Assembly: GCA_017937195.1 (NCBI GenBank) | Contig: JAGBEA010000017.1 | Location: 22,854-86,853 of the forward strand | Length of the DNA stretch: 64,000 nt | From: Oscillospiraceae bacterium | GTDB lineage: Bacteria > Bacillota > Clostridia > Oscillospirales > Oscillospiraceae | Direction: 5' to 3' | Part shown: positions 31,310 to 39,018 of the stretch, one piece after another | How the letters are laid out: the number at the start of each line of letters is the position of its first letter | How positions within the stretch are numbered: the first letter of the stretch is position 1 | Notes under the pieces: generated by a model | The model's input: the letters and a program-made list of their open reading frames with translations, nothing else | Database searches by the model: none | What the model was told of the DNA's origin: nothing | Program-made: the position numbers and the translations under genes

Positions 31310-32239
31310 TTATTTTGCAAAAAGTGGGGTGGACAGATACCGGTCGCCGGTGTCGGGCAGCAGCACAACGATGGCTTTGCCCTCGTTTTCCGGCCGCTGT
31401 GCCAGCACCGTGGCGGCGTGGAGCGCCGCACCGGAGGTGATGCCGCAGAGGAAACCCTCTGTCCGTGCCAATGTGCGGGCGGCTTCGTAGGCTTCCTCCT
31501 CCGTTACGGGGATGATCTCGTCCACGATGCTGCGATCCAGATTCTTCGGCACAAAATTGGCGCCGATGCCCTGCAGACCGTGGGGACCGCTGCGGCCTTG
31601 GCTCAGCAGGGGGGAGGAGGCGGGCTCGACCGCCACTACCTGCACGTCACTGCGCTGTTCCTTGAGATAGCGTCCTACGCCGGAGACGGTGCCGCCGGTA
31701 CCGACACCGGCCACGAAGATGTCCACCTTGCCGTCGGTATCGCGCCAGATCTCGGGACCGGTGGTGCGGTAGTGGGCGCGGGGATTGGCCTCATTTTCAA
31801 ACTGTCCTGCGATCCAGCTGCCGGGGATGGATGCTGCCAGCTCCTGCGCCTTGGCGATGGCGCCTGCCATACCCAGCGCGCCCTCGGTCAGCACCAGCTC
31901 CGCGCCGTAGGCACTCAGCAGCGTGCGCCGCTCCATACTCATAGAGTCGGGCATGGTCAGGATCACCCGATAGCCACGGCAGATACCCATGGCGGCAAGA
32001 CCGATGCCGGTGTTGCCGGAGGTGGGCTCGATGATGGTGGCGCCGGGGATCAGCAGACCTCGCTCCTCTGCGTCAAGGATCATCTGCAGCGCCACGCGAT
32101 CCTTGGCGGAGCCTGCCGGATTAAAATACTCCAGCTTGCCCCAGATGGCAGCGGGCAGGCGCTTGGCATCGACATAGCGATCCAACATAACAAGGGGGGT
32201 GTTCCCCACCAAATCGTAAACAGAGGTATAAATGTTCAT
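31310..32239 (-). CDS. cysK: Cysteine synthase (O-acetylserine sulfhydrylase)
   Basis: The 309-residue fold-type II PLP enzyme makes cysteine from O-acetylserine and sulfide. The cofactor lysine is in NPAGSAKDR (about residue 46), the substrate loop is [11 protein letters not shown], and the phosphate-binding loop is [12 protein letters not shown]. It heads the cysK-cysE-nhaC-like operon. A 185-base leader with a Cys-rich peptide and an attenuator precedes it. The distinction between CysK and CysM is not certain, but context with cysE supports CysK. Confidence 0.95.
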   Translation of the reverse strand: MNIYTSVYDLVGNTPLVMLDRYVDAKRLPAAIWGKLEYFNPAGSAKDRVALQMILDAEERGLLIPGATIIEPTSGNTGIGLAAMGICRGYRVILTMPDSMSMERRTLLSAYGAELVLTEGALGMAGAIAKAQELAASIPGSWIAGQFENEANPRAHYRTTGPEIWRDTDGKVDIFVAGVGTGGTVSGVGRYLKEQRSDVQVVAVEPASSPLLSQGRSGPHGLQGIGANFVPKNLDRSIVDEIIPVTEEEAYEAARTLARTEGFLCGITSGAALHAATVLAQRPENEGKAIVVLLPDTGDRYLSTPLFAK

Positions 32240-32265
32240 AAGAACTTCCTTTCTTTAAGCAGCAC

Positions 32266-32303
32266 AAAAAGCGGCAGAGGGCGCGTGTCGCACACCCTCT
32301 GCC
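32266..32303 (-). terminator. Attenuator terminator in the cysK leader
   Basis: On the minus strand GGCAGAGGG (from 32303) pairs with CCCTCTGCC (to 32273). An inner GTG/CAC pairing lies inside, and GC-TTTTT follows. This is a strong rho-independent terminator 27 bases before the cysK start. Its left arm can instead pair with TTCTGCCG at the end of the leader peptide gene, giving a competing antiterminator. Confidence 0.8.
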
Positions 32304-32323
32304 GTCACAGTCAAACGCAAGCG

Positions 32324-32425
32324 TTAAGCGGCAGAAAATGCAGGACATCGATGGGCGCGACAACAACAGACCATGGTACAGACCATGCCCTTTGCGATGT
32401 TGGTGTGCAGCACGGATCGGGTCAT
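32324..32425 (-). CDS. Cysteine-rich leader peptide of the cysK-cysE operon
   Basis: This 33-codon frame starts at ATG 32425, seven bases after a perfect AAGGAGG, and stops at TAA just before a terminator hairpin. It has five Cys codons in twelve (residues 16, 20, 21, 22 and 27; VCTMVCCCRAHRC). The last five codons overlap the TTCTGCCG segment able to pair with the terminator arm. When cysteine is scarce, a ribosome stalled on the Cys run would leave that segment free, form the antiterminator and allow transcription of cysK, cysE and the transporter. With ample cysteine the ribosome covers it and the terminator forms. No domain is expected in such a peptide. Confidence 0.82.
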   Translation of the reverse strand: MTRSVLHTNIAKGMVCTMVCCCRAHRCPAFSAA

Positions 32426-32447
32426 ACTTTTCCTCCTTTTTGTGATG

Positions 32448-32463
32448 CTATACAATAGTATAG
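32448..32463. promoter_or_regulatory. Palindrome upstream of the cysK leader
   Basis: CTATAC-TATT-GTATAG is a perfect inverted repeat 22 bases upstream of the leader peptide. It coincides with the likely -10 region of the cysK operon; a TTGACA lies further upstream on the minus strand but at non-canonical spacing. It may be an operator of a CymR-like or other repressor. No regulator gene is nearby. Confidence 0.45.
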
Positions 32464-32584
32464 TAATTTCTTTGCGGGATTGCTACTGTCAAATCCGCCA
32501 AAATTCGTTTCAATGCCTTGGGAATGTTGAACGGATTGCGCTCTTTCGGCACTTTTTGGCGTAGATAGAGGAGAAAAGCGCGCC

Positions 32585-32613
32585 TTGTGTTCGCGCTTGA
32601 CGCGTGCTATAAT
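32585..32613 (+). promoter_or_regulatory. Promoter of the TauE-type exporter gene
   Basis: TTGTGT, a 17-base spacer and TATAAT end 38 bases before the start codon. Confidence 0.6.
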
Positions 32614-32651
32614 GCAGCTAAAGAGAGAACCGTGCGAAGGAGAAAATCCCT

Positions 32652-33437
32652 ATGGTAGAGCTTGTTTTTATTCTTGTCAGCTTTTGCGCCTCCGTCATCG
32701 GCGCCATCTGCGGCATCGGCGGCGGCGTGATTATCAAGCCGGTGCTGGATGCATTCGGACTGTATTCCGTCAGCACCGTCAGCTTTATGTCCGGCTGCAT
32801 TGTGCTGTCCATGACCGCCTACTCCGTGGTAAAGGCCAATCTTGCCCACGAGTCGGTGATCGAAAAAGGCGTCAGCACTTGGCTGGGCATCGGTGCGGCG
32901 CTGGGCGGTCTGCTGGGCAAGCAGCTGTTTGACAGTGTGAAGGCGCTGTTTGACAATGCTGACACCGTGGGCGCGGTGCAGGCGGCGGCGCTGTTTGCCA
33001 TCACGCTGGGCACTGCCGTCTATACGGTCAAGCGGGATAAGATCAAAACCCATCATCTGAAAAATCCCGTGCTGTGCGCCGCCATCGGTCTGGCACTGGG
33101 TCTGATGTCAGCCTTCCTCGGCATCGGCGGCGGCCCCATCAATCTGGTGGTGCTGGGTTTCTTCTTCTCCATGCAGACCAAGACGGCGGCGCAGAACTCG
33201 CTGTACATCATCCTTATCTCCCAGATCACCAGTTTGCTGTTTACTATTGTGACGGGCAAAGTACCGGAGTTTCCGGTGGTGCTGTTTGCAGTTATGGTGT
33301 GCTGCGGCATTCTGGGTGGCGTTGTGGGACGGAAAATCAACAGCCGTATCGACAATGCCGCGGTGGACAAGTTATTCTTGGGTCTGCTGACGGTAATTAT
33401 GCTGATTTGCTGCTACAACTTCTATCAATACTGCTGA
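32652..33437 (+). CDS. TauE/SafE-family sulfite or organosulfur exporter
   Basis: The 261-residue membrane protein has about eight helices arranged as two repeats. Each repeat starts with the family motif (ASVIGAICGIGGGVIIKPVL at residues ~10-30; SAFLGIGGGPINLVVLGFFF at ~155-175). TauE/SafE proteins export sulfite, sulfoacetate or related anions. It is divergent from the cysK operon and lies next to the sulfonate-type importer and sulfatase. Release of surplus sulfite or sulfate from desulfonation is therefore a sensible role. Confidence 0.9.
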   Translation: MVELVFILVSFCASVIGAICGIGGGVIIKPVLDAFGLYSVSTVSFMSGCIVLSMTAYSVVKANLAHESVIEKGVSTWLGIGAALGGLLGKQLFDSVKALFDNADTVGAVQAAALFAITLGTAVYTVKRDKIKTHHLKNPVLCAAIGLALGLMSAFLGIGGGPINLVVLGFFFSMQTKTAAQNSLYIILISQITSLLFTIVTGKVPEFPVVLFAVMVCCGILGGVVGRKINSRIDNAAVDKLFLGLLTVIMLICCYNFYQYC

Positions 33438-33446
33438 AACCAAACA

Positions 33447-33487
33447 AAAAAGGTCCCGCAGCCGATGGCTGCGGGATCTTTTTTGTT
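33447..33487. terminator. Bidirectional terminator
   Basis: GGTCCCGCAGCC-GAT-GGCTGCGGGATC is flanked by A and T runs between the exporter gene and the convergent substrate-binding protein gene. Confidence 0.8.
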
Positions 33488-33512
33488 GTTCAGTATGGAA
33501 TCGGCGGGACAA

Positions 33513-34490
33513 TTACTTGCCGGCGTCGATCATGTTCTGCAGCATGACATAGTCAGCCACGGGCACCTCGGCGGTGACAGCACCGGAAGCCAGGAAGCCC
33601 TTCTGCTGGGTCTTGTAGTAAGCCTCGACAGTACCGTCAGCAGCACCGGCGGCAACTTCCTTACCGGTCAGCCAATCGGCCACACCGCGCTCTGCGTAAG
33701 CAACAGCCTTGTCGGTCTTGGTCTGGTTGGCAACATAGCCGGCGACCTCATCATAGTTACCGTCAGCGGCGTAGTCCATAGCCTTGTACAGAGCCTTGGT
33801 GAAAGTCAGGATCTTGTCAGCATTGTTCTCGGCATACTTGCTGGTGACGATCCAGGAAGCCAGAGAAACGCTGTCCTCGGCGAACATCATGTTGTCGGCC
33901 AGCTTGGTAGCACCCTTCAGCTCGTCCATGATCTTCAGGCTGTTGGGGGACCAGCATGCGCAGGCGTCCAGAGAGCCGGACAGCATGGCGGTGGTCAGGT
34001 TCTCAGCACCCATTTCCATGGCGGTGATGTCATCCCAGGTCAGGCCGGCCTTGGCCAGAGCCTTCTTCAGAACATCCTCGCTGGAGGTACCGGCGGAGTA
34101 ACCCACGGTCTTGCCCTTCAGGTCTTCCAGAGCCTTGACATTGGGGCCGCCGATGACGGCGTCACCGTTGGAGATGTGGGACAGAGCGAAGATCTTGGCC
34201 TTGCCCTGGATGCACAGCTTGTGTGCGCCGTGGCCGATGTAGCCGATGTCGATCTTCTCGGACTCCATAGCGTTGATGATGGTGGGACCGTCAGCAAACT
34301 CCCACAGCACCACTTCGATGCCGGCTTCCTCAAAGTAGCCCTTCTCGATAGCGGTGGTCACAGCCCACAGAGAGCCGTAGTTGGGCATGTAGCCGATGTT
34401 CAGGGTGATCTTGTCGTCGTCCTTCTTGCCGCAGGCAACCAGAGACAGAACCATAACGACGGACAGGATCAGTGCAAAGATTTTTTTCAT
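33513..34490 (-). CDS. ABC transporter substrate-binding lipoprotein (SsuA/TauA/NMT1-like)
   Basis: The 325-residue lipoprotein has a signal peptide ending LVAC (Cys 20). A two-lobe periplasmic-binding fold of the NMT1/SsuA type follows (LNIGYMPNYGSLWAVTTAIEKGYFEEAGIEVV, then EDLKGKTVGYSAGTSSED). Such proteins capture sulfonates, taurine, nitrate or thiamine precursors. It is the distal gene of an operon with sulfatase, permease and ATPase, so a sulfonate or sulfate ester is the best guess. The ATG at 34490 is preceded by AGGAGG. Confidence 0.9.
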   Translation of the reverse strand: MKKIFALILSVVMVLSLVACGKKDDDKITLNIGYMPNYGSLWAVTTAIEKGYFEEAGIEVVLWEFADGPTIINAMESEKIDIGYIGHGAHKLCIQGKAKIFALSHISNGDAVIGGPNVKALEDLKGKTVGYSAGTSSEDVLKKALAKAGLTWDDITAMEMGAENLTTAMLSGSLDACACWSPNSLKIMDELKGATKLADNMMFAEDSVSLASWIVTSKYAENNADKILTFTKALYKAMDYAADGNYDEVAGYVANQTKTDKAVAYAERGVADWLTGKEVAAGAADGTVEAYYKTQQKGFLASGAVTAEVPVADYVMLQNMIDAGK

Positions 34491-34548
34491 GTATAATCCT
34501 CCTTTATAATCCACCGGATCATACGATCCGAAATGGTCACGAAAATAT

Positions 34549-35334
34549 TTATCTGCGGTCTTCCAGATATTCCTGATAGACCTCGCCCCAGATCTGAGCC
34601 TTGAGGTCAAGGAACTCCTTGCTCATCTTCAGATCCTGCGTGCGGGGATAGGGCAGGTTGATATCCACGATGGTCTTGATGCGGCCGGGACGGGCGCTCA
34701 TCACGATGACCTTCGTGCCCAGAATGATGGCCTCTTCCACGTCGTGGGTGATGAAGAAGCAGGTCTTCTTCTCCTCCTGCCAGGTCTGGATCAGCTCTGC
34801 CTGCAGCTGGGTACGGGTCTGGGCATCCAGTGCGCCGAAGGGCTCATCCATCAGCAGCACTTCGGGCTGTACCGCATAGGCGCGGGCGATGGCAACGCGC
34901 TGCTTCATGCCGCCGGACAGCTCCTTGGGATAGGCGTCCACGAAATCTTCCAGCTGCACCATCTTGATGTACTTCATAGCCAGCTCTTCCGCCTCAGCCT
35001 CGGGCATACCCTTGAGTTTCAGGCCGAACATAACGTTTTTCTTCACCGTCAGCCAAGGGAAGAGGGCGTACTGCTGGAACACCACGCCGCGCTCGGTGCC
35101 GGTTCCCTTGACCTCCTTGCCGTCCACATACACGCTGCCGCTGGTAGGCTCCAGCAGACCTGCAATGATGTTCAGCAGGGTGGACTTGCCGCAGCCGGAG
35201 GGACCGACCACGCAGATGAACTCGTTCTCGTAGATATCCAGATCCACGCCGTTCAGCGCGATCATTTTGCCCTGACGGCCATCGTAAATCTTTTCAACAT
35301 GGTCAATTTTGACCTTAACATTTCTTGCATCCAT
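34549..35334 (-). CDS. ABC transporter ATP-binding protein (SsuB/TauB type)
   Basis: The 261-residue cytoplasmic ATPase has Walker A GPSGCGKST, signature LSGGMKQRVAIARA and Walker B VLLMDEPFGALD, followed by the switch His in FFITHDVEEAI. It is closest to nitrate/sulfonate/taurine importers. It lies 15 bases after the permease gene. Two in-frame ATGs exist. ATG 35334 is chosen because the upstream one (35346) touches the ribosome site, though the spacing to 35334 is long. Confidence 0.92.
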   Translation of the reverse strand: MDARNVKVKIDHVEKIYDGRQGKMIALNGVDLDIYENEFICVVGPSGCGKSTLLNIIAGLLEPTSGSVYVDGKEVKGTGTERGVVFQQYALFPWLTVKKNVMFGLKLKGMPEAEAEELAMKYIKMVQLEDFVDAYPKELSGGMKQRVAIARAYAVQPEVLLMDEPFGALDAQTRTQLQAELIQTWQEEKKTCFFITHDVEEAIILGTKVIVMSARPGRIKTIVDINLPYPRTQDLKMSKEFLDLKAQIWGEVYQEYLEDRR

Positions 35335-35349
35335 ATGTACACCCATCCT

Positions 35350-36135
35350 TTACACGTTTCTGGTTTCCTGCCAGCCGGTCAGCTTCTTTTCCAGGAACTT
35401 GATGATCTTCTCAATGGTGATGCCGATGATACCGATCAGAATGATGTACAGCAGCATAGGCTCCACCTCGTAGCTGTTGTTGAACGAGCGGATACGCATA
35501 CCGAGACCTGCGAAAGCACCGGTAGATTCAGCGGCGATCAGCGTGGTCAGTGCAACGGAAGCGCCCAGACGCACAGCGGTGAGGATAAAGGGGGTGGTGG
35601 CGGGGAAGATGACCTTGACGAACAGATCCTTATCCTTGGCGCCCAGCACGCGGGCGGCCTTGATGAGCGTCTCGTCCACATTGCGTACGCCCTGATAGAT
35701 GGTGATGGTCATAGTCAGGAAGGTGGCCAGCCAGATGACGATCACCTGAGGCAGACGGCCGACGCCGGCGCCGATAACCACCAGAGGTACATAGGCCAGA
35801 GGGGGAATGTTGCGGATGAACTGGATCCAGGGCTCCACGATGTAGCGCACGGGGCGATACCACGCCATCAGGAAGGCCACGGGAACGCTGGTAATGAAGC
35901 CGAGGGCAAAGCCCAGCAGCACGGAGATCATACTGCTCTTGATGTCGGCCCACAGAATCTCACGCTCAACAACTGTCTTGAGCGCATCAAAGACCTTGTC
36001 GGCAAAGGGGAAGCAGCGACCGGTTTTTTCACCGATGCTCAGGAAGAACCACAGCACGATGGCGGTGGCGAGGCTGATCAGCAGCCAGCCCCAGTTGGGG
36101 ATCTTGTCGATAAAATTCTTCTTTTTGTTCAGCAT
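35350..36135 (-). CDS. ABC transporter permease (SsuC/TauC type)
   Basis: The 261-residue inner-membrane protein has about six helices and the EAA-like coupling loop AARVLGAKDKDLFVKVIFPATTPFI typical of binding-protein-dependent importers. Sequence and context match sulfonate/taurine/nitrate permeases. It lies between the sulfatase and the ATPase genes on the same strand. Confidence 0.92.
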   Translation of the reverse strand: MLNKKKNFIDKIPNWGWLLISLATAIVLWFFLSIGEKTGRCFPFADKVFDALKTVVEREILWADIKSSMISVLLGFALGFITSVPVAFLMAWYRPVRYIVEPWIQFIRNIPPLAYVPLVVIGAGVGRLPQVIVIWLATFLTMTITIYQGVRNVDETLIKAARVLGAKDKDLFVKVIFPATTPFILTAVRLGASVALTTLIAAESTGAFAGLGMRIRSFNNSYEVEPMLLYIILIGIIGITIEKIIKFLEKKLTGWQETRNV

Positions 36136-36164
36136 AATTACATTCCGCCTTTTTTATTTCAATA

Positions 36165-37616
36165 TCAATAGAATTCTTTGATGCGGTGGAACCAGGTGCT
36201 TGCCGGGTCGCCGGTCTCCTTGAGGTAGCGGCCCAGAATGTCCATATATTTCTTCTTCACATCGGCATAAGCCGGGTCGTAGCATACATTTTTCAGTTGA
36301 TAGGGATCCTTCTTCAGATCGTACAGCTCGCCGCGCTCACTCTCGTTGAAGGTGAGCTGATAGTCGAGGTCGCGTACCATCCGCTGGCGGTGGGTGTAGA
36401 AGTGGTTGTGATACTCACAGAACACCTCTGTGCGGCCGTTGCTCTCCTTTTCGCCCATCATCAGCGGCAGGATGCTCTCACCGTCCACCGGCTTGGGCGG
36501 CGTCACGCCGGCCACATCCAGAATGGTGGGCATCACCTCGTGCAGATACACGAAGCTGTCGTTATCCTTGCTGCCCGCACCCTTGACCACCATGGGGATA
36601 TGGTAGATCTCGTCAAAGGTGAACGCGCCCTTTTCAATCAGCTTGTGGGCGCCGAGGCAGTCGCCGTGGTCGGCGGAGTAGATGATGATGGTGTCGTCGT
36701 ACAGACCCTCCGCCTTCAGCTTATCCACGATCATACCCACCATATCGTCGATCATAGTGCAGTGACCGTAGTAGCGGGCGGCGATCTCCTGAAAGCCCTT
36801 CCAGCCGTAGTTGCCCAAGCCCCACATCTTTTCGCTGAGATAGTAGCCGTAGGGTTTATCCAGCAGATCGTCGCAGTAGCTGGGATGCTCGGGAATGGAG
36901 GCGGGATCGTACATGGAGTAATAGGGCTCCGGTACGATGCTGGGGGAGTGGGGGCCCCAGAAGTTGGCCCAGATGAAGAAGGGCTTATCCTCCTCCTTGG
37001 CGATGTCGATCAGCCGGTTGGTCTCGTGCGCCACGAAGTATTCGATGGTGCTCTCCACGGGACCTTCGTGCTTGCAGAACATCTCCTGGATCTGCAGGGC
37101 GGGGTTGTCACCCAGAAAACCGTGGGACACATCCACGCCCTCGTAGCCGTGCTCTTTTAAGTACAGCTCATAGTAGTTGGGCTCATTGTCCGGCGGCTGA
37201 TTGAAGATCAGACTGGGGAACACCTGCGAGCCGGGGAAGCCGTAGCCCATAAAGGGCTTGCCGTCGTCAAAGCCGCATTCGATGGGCTCCTTGTTGGGGG
37301 TCACGTGCCACTTGCCGGCATAGCCGCAGTAGTAGCCGGCTTCGTGCATACAGTCGCCCAGCAGGGGGATCCCCTCACCGATGTTGGTGAAGTTGTCCAC
37401 CACGCCGTGCTTGTGGGGGTAAAGACCGGTCATCACGCTGGCGCGTGCCGGCGCGCAGATCGCGGAGGGGGTGTAGGCGTTGGTGAATTTCATACCCTCC
37501 GCCGCCAGCGCGTCAATGTGCGGTGTTTTGCAGATGTCGTTCATGCCGTAGGCGCTGACCGTGTCCAACCGCTGCTGGTCGGCAAGGATCAGCAATACAT
37601 TTTTTCGCTTTGCCAT
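36165..37616 (-). CDS. Type I sulfatase (Cys-type)
   Basis: The 483-residue alkaline-phosphatase-fold hydrolase cleaves sulfate esters. The catalytic residue is Cys 54 in the consensus C-A-P-A-R, to be oxidised to formylglycine. Metal ligands are visible in ILADQQR (Asp 13) and SADHGDCLGAH. There is no signal peptide, so it acts in the cytoplasm and needs an imported substrate. This matches its operon with an ABC importer 29 bases downstream. The divergent gene encodes the radical-SAM maturase that would create formylglycine without oxygen. The specific sulfate ester is unknown. Confidence 0.93.
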   Translation of the reverse strand: MAKRKNVLLILADQQRLDTVSAYGMNDICKTPHIDALAAEGMKFTNAYTPSAICAPARASVMTGLYPHKHGVVDNFTNIGEGIPLLGDCMHEAGYYCGYAGKWHVTPNKEPIECGFDDGKPFMGYGFPGSQVFPSLIFNQPPDNEPNYYELYLKEHGYEGVDVSHGFLGDNPALQIQEMFCKHEGPVESTIEYFVAHETNRLIDIAKEEDKPFFIWANFWGPHSPSIVPEPYYSMYDPASIPEHPSYCDDLLDKPYGYYLSEKMWGLGNYGWKGFQEIAARYYGHCTMIDDMVGMIVDKLKAEGLYDDTIIIYSADHGDCLGAHKLIEKGAFTFDEIYHIPMVVKGAGSKDNDSFVYLHEVMPTILDVAGVTPPKPVDGESILPLMMGEKESNGRTEVFCEYHNHFYTHRQRMVRDLDYQLTFNESERGELYDLKKDPYQLKNVCYDPAYADVKKKYMDILGRYLKETGDPASTWFHRIKEFY

Positions 37617-37681
37617 AGTGCGCTCCTTTCCGTAGCCTGCGATGGCGCAGGTCTATCTAAAATGCGCAAATTAATACATAT

Positions 37682-37710
37682 ATCATACAAGGATTTGGGC
37701 ATTTTGTCAA
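37682..37710 (-). promoter_or_regulatory. Promoter of the sulfatase-ABC operon
   Basis: On the minus strand TTGACA (37705-37710), a 17-base spacer and TATGAT (37682-37687) form a near-consensus promoter 65 bases before the sulfatase start. Confidence 0.8.
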
Positions 37711-37751
37711 TATAAACCCGCCGCTATTGTCCGTCAATTAGCGACAAAGCA

Positions 37752-37780
37752 TTGCAATCTATCCGCCGCTGATGTAAAAT
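37752..37780 (+). promoter_or_regulatory. Promoter of the sulfatase maturase gene
   Basis: TTGCAA, a 17-base spacer and TAAAAT end 32 bases before the maturase start. It diverges from the sulfatase promoter. Confidence 0.65.
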
Positions 37781-37812
37781 AGAATAGCGAAAATAGGGGA
37801 GGAGGGGGTCGT

Positions 37813-38970
37813 GTGCCGCCACTGAATCTGCTGATCAAGCCCGCTTCGGGCAGCTGCAATATGCGCTGCCGCTACTGCTTTTATACCGATGAAGCCGCCT
37901 GCCGCGTGGAAGCGTCCAAGGGTATGATGAGCGCCGATACGATGGAGCTGCTGGTGCAGCGGGCGCTGGATTATGCTGACGGTGCGTGTACCTTCACCTT
38001 TCAGGGCGGAGAGCCGACGCTGGCGGGATTGGATTTCTTCCGCGCCTTGAGCGCCTGCGTGTCCGCCCATCCCAAGGCGAAGGAACTGCGCATCGGCTAT
38101 ACTTTTCAGACCAACGGTCTTGTCATAGATGAGGCGTGGGCGCGGTGGTTTGCCGAAAACCGGGTGCTGGTGGGCGTGTCACTGGATGGCCCCAAGGACA
38201 TCCACGACCGTAACCGCGTGGATGCCGCCGGCAAGGGTACATTCACCCGTGTGATGCGCGCCATCGATTTGTTGGACAAGCACGGCGTGGACTATAACAT
38301 CCTCACGGTGGTCAGCGCTGCCAACGCGCGGCGGGGACGGCAGGTCTATGACTTTTTCAAAAAGCAGGACTTCCGCTATCAGCAGTATATCGAGTGCCTC
38401 GATCCCTTGGGGGAAGCTCCCGGCGGGCACGAGTATTCCCTGACGCCGGAGAAATATGAAGCCTTTCTCAAGGCAATGTTTGACGCGTGGTATCAGGATA
38501 TGAAGGCGGGGCGCTATGTCAATAACCGCTATTTTGAAAACCTGATGATGATTATGACGGGACAACGACCGGAGAGCTGCGCCATGCAGGGGGTCTGCTC
38601 CGCCCAGTGGGTCATCGAAGCCGACGGCAGCGTGTACCCCTGCGATTTCTACGCGCTGGACGAGTGGTATCTGGGCAACATCCACACCCACAGCTTTGCC
38701 CAGCTGGAGCAGCAGCGGCAGAAAAGCGGTTTTGTGCAGCAATCCTGCGCCGTGCCGGATGAATGTAAGGCGTGTCCCGTGTGGGCGCTGTGCCGTAACG
38801 GCTGCCGCCGTAACCGCACCGGCGAAGATGGGCGCAACTACTTCTGTGCCGCCTATCGCGGTTTTCTGGAGTATGCTATCCCCCGCCTGCAGGAGACCGT
38901 GCAGCTTTTGCGCGCCTATGCCCGTACCGGAAAATTTCCTTCCGGCGGTGACAAGAGCGAAATGCTGTGA
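37813..38970 (+). CDS. Anaerobic sulfatase-maturating enzyme (radical SAM, SPASM)
   Basis: The 385-residue enzyme converts the sulfatase active-site Cys to formylglycine without oxygen. The radical-SAM cluster motif is CNMRCRYC at residues 15-22. The SAM-binding GGEP follows in FTFQGGEPTLAG. A C-terminal SPASM domain supplies about eight Cys for two auxiliary clusters (CAMQGVCSAQW, YPCDFYALDEW, CKACPVWALCRNGCRRNR, YFCAAY). The Asp of CDFY is the conserved catalytic base of this family. It is divergent from the sulfatase gene. The start is GTG after GGAGGAGG. Confidence 0.95.
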   Translation: MPPLNLLIKPASGSCNMRCRYCFYTDEAACRVEASKGMMSADTMELLVQRALDYADGACTFTFQGGEPTLAGLDFFRALSACVSAHPKAKELRIGYTFQTNGLVIDEAWARWFAENRVLVGVSLDGPKDIHDRNRVDAAGKGTFTRVMRAIDLLDKHGVDYNILTVVSAANARRGRQVYDFFKKQDFRYQQYIECLDPLGEAPGGHEYSLTPEKYEAFLKAMFDAWYQDMKAGRYVNNRYFENLMMIMTGQRPESCAMQGVCSAQWVIEADGSVYPCDFYALDEWYLGNIHTHSFAQLEQQRQKSGFVQQSCAVPDECKACPVWALCRNGCRRNRTGEDGRNYFCAAYRGFLEYAIPRLQETVQLLRAYARTGKFPSGGDKSEML

Positions 38971-39018
38971 TATAATATGATTTACGGAAATTTTACGGAT
39001 TCAAAAGGAGGACCCACT

